From the NCBI RefSeq assembly GCF_934643285.1, contig NZ_CAKUBT010000009.1, positions 1-64,000 on the forward strand: 64,000 nt of DNA, read 5' to 3'. The translations under genes were made by a program, and so were the position numbers. The stretch comes from an uncultured Ellagibacter sp. (lineage in GTDB: Bacteria; Actinomycetota; Coriobacteriia; Coriobacteriales; Eggerthellaceae). Numbering within the stretch: position 1 is the stretch's first letter; every line of letters starts with the position of its first letter. The notes under the pieces were generated by a model, which worked only from the letters and a program-made list of their open reading frames with translations, was not told the DNA's origin and did no database searches. Below, in pieces: positions 31,620-39,546 of the stretch.

Positions 31620-33995
31620 ATGAGCGAAGACCCGTTCTACAAGAAGGCTGAAGTCGTCAAGCTCGACACGCTTTCCGATGTGAACGACATCGGAAAGCCT
31701 TGGCGCTACGAGGAGGACGGCCTAACCGTTACCCGTACGAGTCCCTGGTCGCCTCCGGGATGCCACCCCGTCGGATGCGGCCTCAAACTTTACGTGAATG
31801 ACGAGGGCAAGCTCGTCAAGGTTGAGGGCGACGAGAACAACCCGGTCACCCAGGGCCGCCTGTGCCCGAGGTGCATCGCGCTCAAGGATTATATCTACAA
31901 CCCAGCCCGCCTTCTCCATCCGATGAAACGCGACCCGAAGGACCGCGGAAACGCCGACGCTTGGGAGCAGATAAGCTGGGACGAGGCATTCGACATTATC
32001 AAGAAGGAGTACGACCGCATCACGGCTCAGTACGGTCGCGAGTCGATCGTCGTGTTCGCAGGCACCGGCCGCGAGGGCGGCACGTTCGCCCCCTACGGCA
32101 CCATGTGCTTCGGCACGCCTAATTTCTGCTACTCGCAGTCCGGCTACGCGTGCTACACACCGCGACTGGCCGCCATTGCCTATATCGGCGGCACGACTTA
32201 CCCTGAGTGGGACTACGCCGGCGCCCTGCCGGGCCGCTGGGACGACCCGCGCTACGACCTGACCGAGGTGCTTGTCGTCTGGGGCAAGGCTCCGCTCGAG
32301 TCCAACCCTGACGGCTTTTTCGGCCATGCGGTTGTCGACGCGATGCGTCGCGGCACGCGCCTCATCGTCATTGACCCGCGCGTCACTTGGCTCGCTGCCC
32401 GCGCCGATATCCACCTGCAGCTGCGTGCTGGCACTGATACGGCGCTCGGTATGGCGATGCTCAACATCATCATCAACGAGGACCTCTACGACCACGACTT
32501 CGTTGAGTACTGGTGCTATGGCTTCGAGCAGCTCGCTGAGCGCGTCCAGGAGATGACGCCGGAGAAGGCGGCCGAAATTTGCCAGGTGCCCGTCGAGGAC
32601 ATCTACCGAGCAGCCCGCATGTACGCCACCGCTAAGCCTGGCGCCATCCAGTGGGGCCTCGCTGCCGACCAGAAGACCAACGGCATGCAGCAGGGCCAGG
32701 TCACTGTCGATCTCATGGCCATCACCGGCAACCTCGACGTCCCGGGCGGCCAGATTCTCCCTGGTACTGGCGCCGGTCATAATGAGTCCGGCTTCGGGTT
32801 CGAAAAGGGCGTTGGTGAAGACCTCCAGAAGAAGATGATTGGCCTCGAGGAGTATCCCGCGTACTGCATGATCATCTTGAACGCCCATGCCGACCTCATG
32901 CTCAAGGCGCTCGAGACCGGCGAGCCGTACCCTATCAAGATGGGCTTCTACGCTGGCAACAACCTTATGAGCTGCACCTCCATGGAGCCGAAGCGTTGGC
33001 ACGACGCCATCGTGAAGTCACTGGAGTTCTGCATCGGGTTCGATACGTTTATGAACCCCTCGATCGAGGCCTCCTGCGACATCTTCCTGCCGCTCAAGAC
33101 CGTTGCCGAGCGCGAGGGCACGGTGTTCACCCACTACGCGCCCTGTACCGTTACCGCAGGTTTCATGAACAAGGCGATCGAGGTGGGCGACTGCCTGACC
33201 GACTACGAGCTGTGCTACGAGCTCGGCCGTCGTCTGCGCCCCGAGCTTTGGGAAAACGAGTTCAAGTTCCGCTCCTCCAAGGAGTTCATGGAAGCTCTGC
33301 GCCTCGGCAAGCGCGAGAACGGCGCCTACTTCGATGAGGTCTCCAAGAACGTCGTCTGCCAGATTCCTGTCGATTACTACAAGTACGAGCGCGGCGAGAT
33401 GCGCCAGGATGGCGGTCCCGGGTTCGCGACCCCGACCGGCCGCATCGAGCTGTGGTCGACCGCGTTCAATCAGTTCGGCGAGGACCCGCTGCCGTACTAC
33501 GAGGAGCCTGAGTTCGGCCCCGCGAACCCCGAGCTCATGAAAGAGTACCCCTACATCCTCACGACGGGTGCCCGCACGAGCGCGTTCTTCCACTCTGAGC
33601 ACCGCCAGATCGCCTACCTGCGCGAGCTCAACCCCGACCCGATTACCGAGATCAACCCGAAGACCGCCAAGAAGCTCGGCATCACCGACGGCCAGTGGGT
33701 GCGCCTTACGAGCCCCTTTGGTGAGTGCGTGCAGAAGGCATGCGTGAGCGAAATCGTCGACGAGAAGACGATTCACGCGCAGCATGCCTGGTGGTTCCCC
33801 GAGGAAGACGGCAACGAGCCGAACCTCTACGGCAACTTCCGCAGCAACATCAACAACCTGCTGCCGAACTTCCACTTCGGCAAGCTTGGTTTCGGTGCCC
33901 CGAACAAGTGCCTCGTCTGCAAGATCGAGCCCATTGCCGAGAACTACGACACCGACATGAACCTCATCTGGGATAAATTCGGAAAGCTGGTGTAG
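31620..33995 (+). CDS. Molybdopterin oxidoreductase 3
   Basis: A DMSO-reductase-family subunit of 791 residues, more distant from the other two. Its Cys set is Cys48, Cys53, Cys82 and Cys85, with one more residue between the first pair. The region aligned with IVDASET in the other enzymes reads EWDYAGA, so the Ser is Ala; this may change the molybdenum ligand or pocket. Core segments VLVVWGKAPLESN, VIDPRVTWLAARADI and AQHAWWFPEEDG remain. No Tat signal is present. GGGAGGA precedes ATG 31620; the longer frame adds nine codons. A 164-residue ferredoxin gene follows after two bases. The substrate is unknown. Confidence 0.85.
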   Translation: MSEDPFYKKAEVVKLDTLSDVNDIGKPWRYEEDGLTVTRTSPWSPPGCHPVGCGLKLYVNDEGKLVKVEGDENNPVTQGRLCPRCIALKDYIYNPARLLHPMKRDPKDRGNADAWEQISWDEAFDIIKKEYDRITAQYGRESIVVFAGTGREGGTFAPYGTMCFGTPNFCYSQSGYACYTPRLAAIAYIGGTTYPEWDYAGALPGRWDDPRYDLTEVLVVWGKAPLESNPDGFFGHAVVDAMRRGTRLIVIDPRVTWLAARADIHLQLRAGTDTALGMAMLNIIINEDLYDHDFVEYWCYGFEQLAERVQEMTPEKAAEICQVPVEDIYRAARMYATAKPGAIQWGLAADQKTNGMQQGQVTVDLMAITGNLDVPGGQILPGTGAGHNESGFGFEKGVGEDLQKKMIGLEEYPAYCMIILNAHADLMLKALETGEPYPIKMGFYAGNNLMSCTSMEPKRWHDAIVKSLEFCIGFDTFMNPSIEASCDIFLPLKTVAEREGTVFTHYAPCTVTAGFMNKAIEVGDCLTDYELCYELGRRLRPELWENEFKFRSSKEFMEALRLGKRENGAYFDEVSKNVVCQIPVDYYKYERGEMRQDGGPGFATPTGRIELWSTAFNQFGEDPLPYYEEPEFGPANPELMKEYPYILTTGARTSAFFHSEHRQIAYLRELNPDPITEINPKTAKKLGITDGQWVRLTSPFGECVQKACVSEIVDEKTIHAQHAWWFPEEDGNEPNLYGNFRSNINNLLPNFHFGKLGFGAPNKCLVCKIEPIAENYDTDMNLIWDKFGKLV

Positions 33996-33997
33996 AC

Positions 33998-34492
33998 ATG
34001 ACCCAATACGGACTCCTTATTGACTACGAGTTCTGCACGAACTGCGGATCCTGCCAGGTCACCTGCAAGGAAGAGCATAACTACCCGGTCGGCAAGACCG
34101 GCATCAAGGTTATGGTCGACGGGCCTTGGAAGACCGATGACGTGCACTACAACTTTAACAACTGGCCTATCGTGACTGATCTGTGCGACCTCTGCGCGGA
34201 GCGCATCTCGAAGGGCCGCGAACCGATGTGCGTCCATCACTGCCTGGCGAACATCATCACCTACGGCACGGTCGAGGAGCTTGCCAAGAAGCTCGAGAAG
34301 AAGCCGAAGCAGTTCCTCGTCGTGCCCGAGTACAACCCGATCGCGACTCGCCCCGAGTTCGTCTCCAAGGGAGAGAAGAAGCACAAGGCGGCGCATATCG
34401 AGGTAGAGGGCACGGGTAAGGCGACGTACGCCGTCCATCGCCACGACACCAAGGTCGGCGAGCTTGACGAGAACGAGGGCACGGCTTACTAG
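33998..34492 (+). CDS. 4Fe-4S ferredoxin-like electron-transfer subunit 3
   Basis: A protein of 164 residues with two cluster motifs, CTNCGSCQVTC (13-23) and CDLCAER...CVHHC (about 66-86). The last 65 residues form a charged extension without Cys that the 116-residue subunits lack. It starts two bases after molybdoenzyme 3 and is its probable electron-transfer partner. Its DNA and protein differ from the two identical copies, so it has not been included in their conversion. Confidence 0.88.
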   Translation: MTQYGLLIDYEFCTNCGSCQVTCKEEHNYPVGKTGIKVMVDGPWKTDDVHYNFNNWPIVTDLCDLCAERISKGREPMCVHHCLANIITYGTVEELAKKLEKKPKQFLVVPEYNPIATRPEFVSKGEKKHKAAHIEVEGTGKATYAVHRHDTKVGELDENEGTAY

Positions 34493-34564
34493 CTTGTCTG
34501 TTTGATTATCGGTCGGGGCTTCTTTTCCCTCCAAGGAGCCCCGCCGCTACAGGAGGTGGGTTGA

Positions 34565-34999
34565 ATGAGCGAGAAGGCAGGCTTGGGAAAGGTCGTCAGC
34601 GTCCATTACCGCGGCGGCATCAAGGGCGAAAAGCCCATCGACGACAATTACGACCGCGATCCTTTGACGGTCATGATTGGCGATATGAAATTGCCTCGGG
34701 GCATCGAGCTCGCGCTCGAGAGTATGGAGATGGGCGAGGTTAAAACCGTTGAGGTTCCGGCAGAGCTCGGATATGGGGACTATCAGGATAATCTTGCCCA
34801 ATGGTACCCGAAGATCATGCTGAAAGACGGGTACAACCTCAAAGAGGGGGATTTCCTGTACTGGACGAATCCCCAGGACAACAGTAAGGCCCCAGCTTGG
34901 GTAACTGAGACGACGTCAGACCAGGTTAAAATCGATTTCAATCATCCTTTTGCCGGTAAGACGCTCGAGTACACCCTCGAGCTTGTCGATATTCGCTAG
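34565..34999 (+). CDS. FKBP-type peptidyl-prolyl isomerase, SlyD-like
   Basis: A cytoplasmic isomerase/chaperone of 144 residues. The fold is that of SlyD: an FKBP part (LGKVVSVHYRGGI, IELALESMEMGE), an inserted flap near 70-125, and the closing VKIDFNHPFAGKTLEYTLELV strand. The His/Cys-rich nickel-binding tail of SlyD is missing; the chain ends just after the FKBP strand. CAGGAGGTGGG precedes the ATG. It is placed at the end of the molybdoenzyme operon, so it may help fold or mature those large cofactor enzymes, since no TorD-type chaperone is visible in the cluster. Confidence 0.82.
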   Translation: MSEKAGLGKVVSVHYRGGIKGEKPIDDNYDRDPLTVMIGDMKLPRGIELALESMEMGEVKTVEVPAELGYGDYQDNLAQWYPKIMLKDGYNLKEGDFLYWTNPQDNSKAPAWVTETTSDQVKIDFNHPFAGKTLEYTLELVDIR

Positions 35000-35007
35000 G
35001 ACCTGCA

Positions 35008-35205
35008 ATGTGCTACCCCTGCACGCATTGTGGGCGATGTGGCAAATACTGTCCTGACAGCCCTTATTATACGCCGCCTCCTGGAATTCCGTGTCTTCGA
35101 TGCGGTGAGCTTATCGACCCAACAAAAGGAGTATGTGAGAAATGCGGATATATCGCGTTCTCTCCACCAGGTAAAAAGGGTGGATTTGCAAAGAAAACTA
35201 ACTAA
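35008..35205 (+). CDS. Small Cys-rich protein, ferredoxin motif plus zinc ribbon
   Basis: A protein of 65 residues with nine Cys. Cys5, Cys8, Cys11 and Cys15 (CTHCGRCGKYCP) match a 4Fe-4S ferredoxin half-motif. Cys29, Cys32, Cys43 and Cys46 (CLRCGEL...CEKCG) match a zinc ribbon. The tail is basic. It starts eight bases after the FKBP gene with AGGA upstream and ends 12 bases before a strong terminator, so it is the last gene of the cluster. I do not recognise the family. A redox or metal sensor, or an assembly factor for the Fe-S subunits, is possible. Confidence 0.65.
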   Translation: MCYPCTHCGRCGKYCPDSPYYTPPPGIPCLRCGELIDPTKGVCEKCGYIAFSPPGKKGGFAKKTN

Positions 35206-35217
35206 ATATTCTGCCGC

Positions 35218-35260
35218 AACCGCCAGTCCATATCCCCTTCAGATGGACTGGCGGTTTTTT
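35218..35260 (+). terminator. Terminator of the molybdoenzyme cluster
   Basis: AACCGCCAGTCCAT (35218-35231) and ATGGACTGGCGGTT (35243-35256) form a perfect 14-bp stem with an 11-base loop, followed by TTTT. It is the strongest terminator in the window. Confidence 0.92.
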
Positions 35261-35311
35261 GTTGCCTTCTTGCCTAACACTGTGTGAAAGGCGTTGCTCG
35301 TTACGTGCTCT

Positions 35312-36163
35312 CTACCCGATGGGGTAGCTTCCGAGCACCTTCACTTCGCGCAGCTTCAGGCGCAGGCAGTTCAGCGCGGTCTGAATGTTGGGCTCGTTGG
35401 CGTTGCCCTCGAACTCGATAAAGAACATGTAGTCGCCGAGGGCCTGCTTGGTCGGGCGCGACTGGATGAGCGACAGGTTGACACCCGCATAGGCGAACTC
35501 GGACAGGATCATGTTCAGCGTGCCCGCGCGGTCCATGTTCAGGAAGAGCGCGACCGACGTCTTGAATTTCGTTCCCGTGAACACGGGCGCATGGCCCTGA
35601 CGGCCGATGAGCGCAAAGACCGTCTGGTTGCCGAAGTGATCCTCGATGTCGTGGGCGTAAACCTTCGCGCCGTGGGTTTCCGCGGCGAAGGCGTTCGCGA
35701 TGCCCGCCGTATGGATATCGGCTGCCGCGAGGCGCGCGCTCTCGGCAGTGGATGACGTGGTCACGGTCGTGCGGCCGGGGAGCTTCTCCGACATGAAGCG
35801 GCGGCATTGGGCGAGCCCCTGCGCATGGGACGCCACGGTGGTGATGTCCTCGAGCTTGGCGTCGGGGTTCACGACGAGGCAGTGGTGGATATCGACGACT
35901 TCTTCCCCCAAGATAACGGAGGTGCTTTTCAGCGCGAAACCGTCGAGCGTGGCGGTAACCGGCCCCTCGATGGAGTTCTCCTTCGCGACGACACCGAACT
36001 CGCAGCGGCCGCGGTCGACGCAATCGAAGACCTCGTCGAAGGAGGTGCACTCGATAAAGTCGGGGCTCTCGATGCCGAGGCGCTTCGCGAAGGCGAGCGT
36101 CGCCTCGTGTGAATACGTGCCTGTCGGGCCGAGGAATGCGATGGTGTTGTCGGGCGATTTCAT
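35312..36163 (-). CDS. pheA: Prephenate dehydratase
   Basis: A stand-alone enzyme of 283 residues that converts prephenate to phenylpyruvate in phenylalanine synthesis. The catalytic domain (about 5-185) starts IAFLGPTGTYSHEA and has the NSIEG motif. The TRF motif is altered to NQTVF, keeping the Thr. The ACT regulatory domain (about 200-280) has NLSLIQSRPTKQ in place of the usual ESRP, so Phe feedback may be changed. AAGGAG precedes the ATG by eight bases. It is a single minus-strand gene between the oxidoreductase cluster and the hydrogenase operon. Confidence 0.93.
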   Translation of the reverse strand: MKSPDNTIAFLGPTGTYSHEATLAFAKRLGIESPDFIECTSFDEVFDCVDRGRCEFGVVAKENSIEGPVTATLDGFALKSTSVILGEEVVDIHHCLVVNPDAKLEDITTVASHAQGLAQCRRFMSEKLPGRTTVTTSSTAESARLAAADIHTAGIANAFAAETHGAKVYAHDIEDHFGNQTVFALIGRQGHAPVFTGTKFKTSVALFLNMDRAGTLNMILSEFAYAGVNLSLIQSRPTKQALGDYMFFIEFEGNANEPNIQTALNCLRLKLREVKVLGSYPIG

Positions 36164-36554
36164 GGGTGGGTAACTCCTTGGATGCGGTTTTCACGTGCGC
36201 GAACATTGTAGCGGTCGCATTTGATAGGGGGCGATATTCCCCGAAAAAGTCTTTGAATGGGGCGTCTTCCCGATGCTCAATCTTTGAGCCGTGTTATTTC
36301 GCTTGCTGATTCTTAGTTAACCATTCGATACGCAATACAATGCTTGAGCAGGCACAATTGGTGTTACATTGCCAAATTAGCGTAACATTTTCGGTACAAG
36401 CGCGTGTTTTTTCGTCCCTTCGTGTTTATCCCGTAACATTAAGTGCATACAATGGCTAAGTTTTTACAAGGAACGTTCGCGCATGCACGGATCGGTATGC
36501 GCGGGCACTCCGTAATCGATTCTTGAGAGAGAGAAAAAAAGAGGAGGTGTGCAC
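36164..36554. other. Divergent regulatory region, pheA / hydrogenase
   Basis: No gene is seen. The stretch holds the pheA ribosome site on the minus side and, toward the hydrogenase, three repeats: TGTTAC (36362-36367), GTAACA (36382-36387) and GTAACA (36433-36438). A -10-like TACAAT (36448-36453) follows the last repeat. The hydrogenase leader is about 95 bases long with AGGAGG at 36542-36547. Confidence 0.5.
36362..36453 (+). promoter_or_regulatory. Candidate hydrogenase promoter with repeated GTAACA boxes
   Basis: TGTTAC and GTAACA form an inverted pair with a 14-base spacer. A second GTAACA lies 51 bases further, about five helical turns, just upstream of TACAAT. This arrangement would suit a dimeric activator or repressor that senses anaerobic or hydrogen conditions, but the protein is unknown. 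Confidence 0.35.
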
Positions 36555-37880
36555 ATGGTAAACGAAGCTACTGCTTCCGAGTTCTCCAGCATGCTTGAAG
36601 CGCGGGGGGTCACGCGACGCAGCTTTATGAAGCTTTGCGGTACGATCGCGGTCGCAGCAGGACTTTCCGAGCTCGCGGCTCCGCGCGTCGCTTCTGCATT
36701 GGAAAACTCCGTTATCGGTGCAACTAAGGGAAACCTGTATCCTGTCATCTGGATCGAGGGCGCGTCGTGCACAGGCTGCACGGAGTCCTTCGCTCAGGTT
36801 GAGACTCCCGATCCGGCAGAGGTCGTGCTCGAGCTTCTGTCGCTTAACTACTCCGAGACGCTTTCCGCGGCGGCCGGTTGGTCGATGGAGGAAGCCAAGG
36901 AGCAGACGATCGAATCCGGCAACTACGTTCTCGTGTACGAGGGCGCTGTGCTCGAGGGCTGGGGCGGCCAGGCGCTTCGCGTCGCCGACAAGCCCGGCAC
37001 CGAGCATCTGATCGAGGCTGCCAAGAACGCGAAGACGGTTGTCGCGCTCGGCTCTTGCGCCGTGAACGGCGGCTGGATGGGCGCTCACCCGAACTCCTCC
37101 GATGCGCTCGGCGTCGAGCAGTTCCTGAAGAAGTCCGGCATCGAGGTTCCCGTTGTGAACATCCCCGGCTGCCCGGCAAACCCCGAGTGGCTCGTTTCCG
37201 TGCTCGTCGACGTGATCATGCTCGACAGCAAGCAGCTCAAGCTCACGAGCGACAACAAGCCCGAGGGCATCTTCGGCCAGACCATTCATGACAACTGCGA
37301 GCGCCGCGGCCACTTTGAGAACGGCGAGTTCGTCTACAAGTTCGGCTCCGAGGAAGAGGCCAAGGGTTACTGCCTCTATCCGCTCGGCTGCCGCGGTCCG
37401 CAGACGAAGTCCACGTGCGGCATCACGATGTGGAACAACCGCCGCAGCTGGTGCGTGCAGGCTGGTTCTCCCTGCATCGGCTGCTGCGAGGCGAACCCCA
37501 ACGACCCGGGCGACAACTGGGTCGAGGTGAACACCCCGTTCTACAAGCGTCATCGCGACCTGCGCATCGGCGACTGGATGATTCAGCCCGGCACGATTGC
37601 CCTCACGCTTACCGGCCTCGTCGCTGCAGCGCTCGTCGTGCACGGCTTCGGCATGAAGGCCACCGGACGTATGGACGGCGGCGCGGACTTCGAGACCATC
37701 CGCAAGTGGGATAAGGATCATCCCGAGAACTCCATCGGCACCTACGACCTTACCGACGAGGAAAAGGCGCAGGCTTGCAAGGAGAATTCCGGCAACCTTA
37801 CCCAGAAAGAGCGCCTCTACGACACCATCGGCGTTCGTCCCGACCTGAAGAAAAACGATACGGAAGGAGGTCAGGAGTAA
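36555..37880 (+). CDS. hyaA: [NiFe] hydrogenase small subunit
   Basis: An electron-transfer subunit of 441 residues. A Tat signal with RRSFMK (21-26) and a hydrophobic stretch ending in ASA exports the folded complex. Cluster ligands are visible in order: EGASCTGCTE (proximal), GSCAVNGG, PGCPANPEW, and GCRGPQTKSTC with CVQAGSPCIGCCE (medial and distal). A C-terminal helix near 345-370 anchors it in the membrane, followed by a 70-residue cytoplasmic tail. AGGAGG lies seven bases before ATG 36555. It belongs to group 1 uptake hydrogenases; the coriobacterial type (group 1i in the Greening scheme, from memory) fits best. The large subunit gene begins at the next base after its stop. Confidence 0.94.
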   Translation: MVNEATASEFSSMLEARGVTRRSFMKLCGTIAVAAGLSELAAPRVASALENSVIGATKGNLYPVIWIEGASCTGCTESFAQVETPDPAEVVLELLSLNYSETLSAAAGWSMEEAKEQTIESGNYVLVYEGAVLEGWGGQALRVADKPGTEHLIEAAKNAKTVVALGSCAVNGGWMGAHPNSSDALGVEQFLKKSGIEVPVVNIPGCPANPEWLVSVLVDVIMLDSKQLKLTSDNKPEGIFGQTIHDNCERRGHFENGEFVYKFGSEEEAKGYCLYPLGCRGPQTKSTCGITMWNNRRSWCVQAGSPCIGCCEANPNDPGDNWVEVNTPFYKRHRDLRIGDWMIQPGTIALTLTGLVAAALVVHGFGMKATGRMDGGADFETIRKWDKDHPENSIGTYDLTDEEKAQACKENSGNLTQKERLYDTIGVRPDLKKNDTEGGQE

Positions 37881-39545
37881 ATGACCCGTTCTATCATTGA
37901 CCCGATTACCCGTATCGAAGGCCATCTCCGCGTCGAGATGGAAGTCGAGAACGGCAAGGTCTCCGATGCGTGGGTCTCGGGCGGCTGCTTCCGCGGCATG
38001 GAGCTCGTCGTGAAGGACCGCACCCCCGAGGATGCGGCTCAGATCGTCGAGCGCATCTGCGGCGTTTGCCCGGTTTCCCATGCCCACGCCTCCTCGATCG
38101 CCGCTGAGAAGGCTTACGGCATCGAGATTTCCAACAACGCGCGCATCATCCGAAACCTGATCGAGGGCGCCCAGTTCCTGCACAGCCACATCCTGTGGTT
38201 CTACAACCTGGCCGGTCTTGACTATGTGAACCCGCTTAACGCTCTGAAGGCGAACGTCGGCGACGCGTACGACCTGGCAGCTGCCCAGGGTTGCGCCACC
38301 GCAAGCGACATGTACGCCTTGAAGGAGCGCCTCTCCAAGTTCGCCGACAACGGTCAGCTGTCCATCTTCTCGGGCAACTGGTTCGATGCCGAGGACGGCA
38401 CGGGATACAAGCTTCCCGCGGAACTCGACCTCATCCTTACTGCGCACTATCTTGAGGCTCTCAAGATGCAGGCGAAGGCTTCCGAGATCGCGGCTCTGCT
38501 CGGCGGCAAGATGCCCCACGTCATGACCATCGTTCCTGGCGGCACCGCGTTTGTCCCCACCTCGAGCAAGCTCGATGACCTGAAGTATCTCGTCGACGAG
38601 GTGTACAACTGGGTCGAAGCGACCATGCTTCCTGACGTGCTCGCCCTCGCGCCGTACTACACCGACGCTCTCAACTGGGGCAAGGGCTGCGGTCGCTACA
38701 TCGCTTGGGGTGTGTTCGAGAACAAGAGCATGCTCTTGAACGAGCGCTATATGCCGGCAGGCGTCCTGCAGGACGGCCTCAAGCTCGAGGACGTCGACAC
38801 CTCGAAGATCGCCGAGTACGTGGGCCATTCCTGGTACAAGGGCGATGCAACCCGTCAGTCTCCCGACTACACCACCGAGCCCGAGTACACCGAGTACTAC
38901 AAGGACGGTTCGGACACGGTCAACGACCGCTACTCCTGGGTCAAGTGCCCGGGTTACGACGGCAAGCCGATGGAGGCGGGCTCGCTTTCCCGTATCCTCG
39001 TTGCCTACAAGCGCAACGTGCCCTTCATCGTGAAGCACGTCGACGCGGTGCTCGAGGCGCTCGGCGCGCCGGGCAACCTGAACGCGCTCGGCTCCACGCT
39101 CGGCCGCACCGGCATCCGCCAGGTCGAGACGCTCTACATCGCAAGCCTCATGAAGGAATGGGTCGACGAGCTCATCGAGGCTGTGAAGAGCGGCGATAGC
39201 GAGTACTTCCGCGAGCCCGCACGCATCTCCGGCGAGGGCGAGGGTCTCTGGGAGGCACCTCGTGGCGCACTCTACCATGCCGAGAAGGTCGAAAACGGCC
39301 GCATTCAGGGCTACCAGATCATCATTCCGTCCACGTGGAACCTCGCTCCTCACAACGAGAAGGGCGAGTACGGCCCGCTCGAGCAGGCACTCATCGGCGT
39401 GCCGGTCGGCGACATCAAGAAGCCGATCAACGCGCTGCGCACCGTTCACAGCTTCGATCCCTGCACCGCTTGCGCCGTGCATGTGACCGAGCCTGCCACG
39501 GGCAAGCATTTTGAAACCGTTACGAGCCCTTGGGGGGTGAAGTAG
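37881..39545 (+). CDS. hyaB: [NiFe] hydrogenase large subunit
   Basis: The catalytic subunit of 554 residues that holds the Ni-Fe(CN)2CO centre and oxidises H2 outside the membrane. The N-terminal ligand motif is RICGVCPVSHAHAS (about 58-71). The C-terminal motif DPCTACAVH (526-534) is followed by 20 residues that a maturation protease should remove after the His. It has no signal of its own and travels with the Tat-bearing small subunit. GGAGG in the end of hyaA is the ribosome site. It is cotranscribed with hyaA and the cytochrome subunit. Confidence 0.95.
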   Translation: MTRSIIDPITRIEGHLRVEMEVENGKVSDAWVSGGCFRGMELVVKDRTPEDAAQIVERICGVCPVSHAHASSIAAEKAYGIEISNNARIIRNLIEGAQFLHSHILWFYNLAGLDYVNPLNALKANVGDAYDLAAAQGCATASDMYALKERLSKFADNGQLSIFSGNWFDAEDGTGYKLPAELDLILTAHYLEALKMQAKASEIAALLGGKMPHVMTIVPGGTAFVPTSSKLDDLKYLVDEVYNWVEATMLPDVLALAPYYTDALNWGKGCGRYIAWGVFENKSMLLNERYMPAGVLQDGLKLEDVDTSKIAEYVGHSWYKGDATRQSPDYTTEPEYTEYYKDGSDTVNDRYSWVKCPGYDGKPMEAGSLSRILVAYKRNVPFIVKHVDAVLEALGAPGNLNALGSTLGRTGIRQVETLYIASLMKEWVDELIEAVKSGDSEYFREPARISGEGEGLWEAPRGALYHAEKVENGRIQGYQIIIPSTWNLAPHNEKGEYGPLEQALIGVPVGDIKKPINALRTVHSFDPCTACAVHVTEPATGKHFETVTSPWGVK

Positions 39546-39546
39546 G

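Noticed and set aside
35294..35755. Plus-strand frame opposite the end of pheA
   Set aside because: Antisense to a well-supported gene, without a ribosome site and with an Arg/Val-rich composition typical of shadows.
36456..39509. A 1017-codon open frame on the minus strand
   Set aside because: It is antisense to both hydrogenase subunits, has no ribosome site and resembles no protein family. It is a composition shadow.
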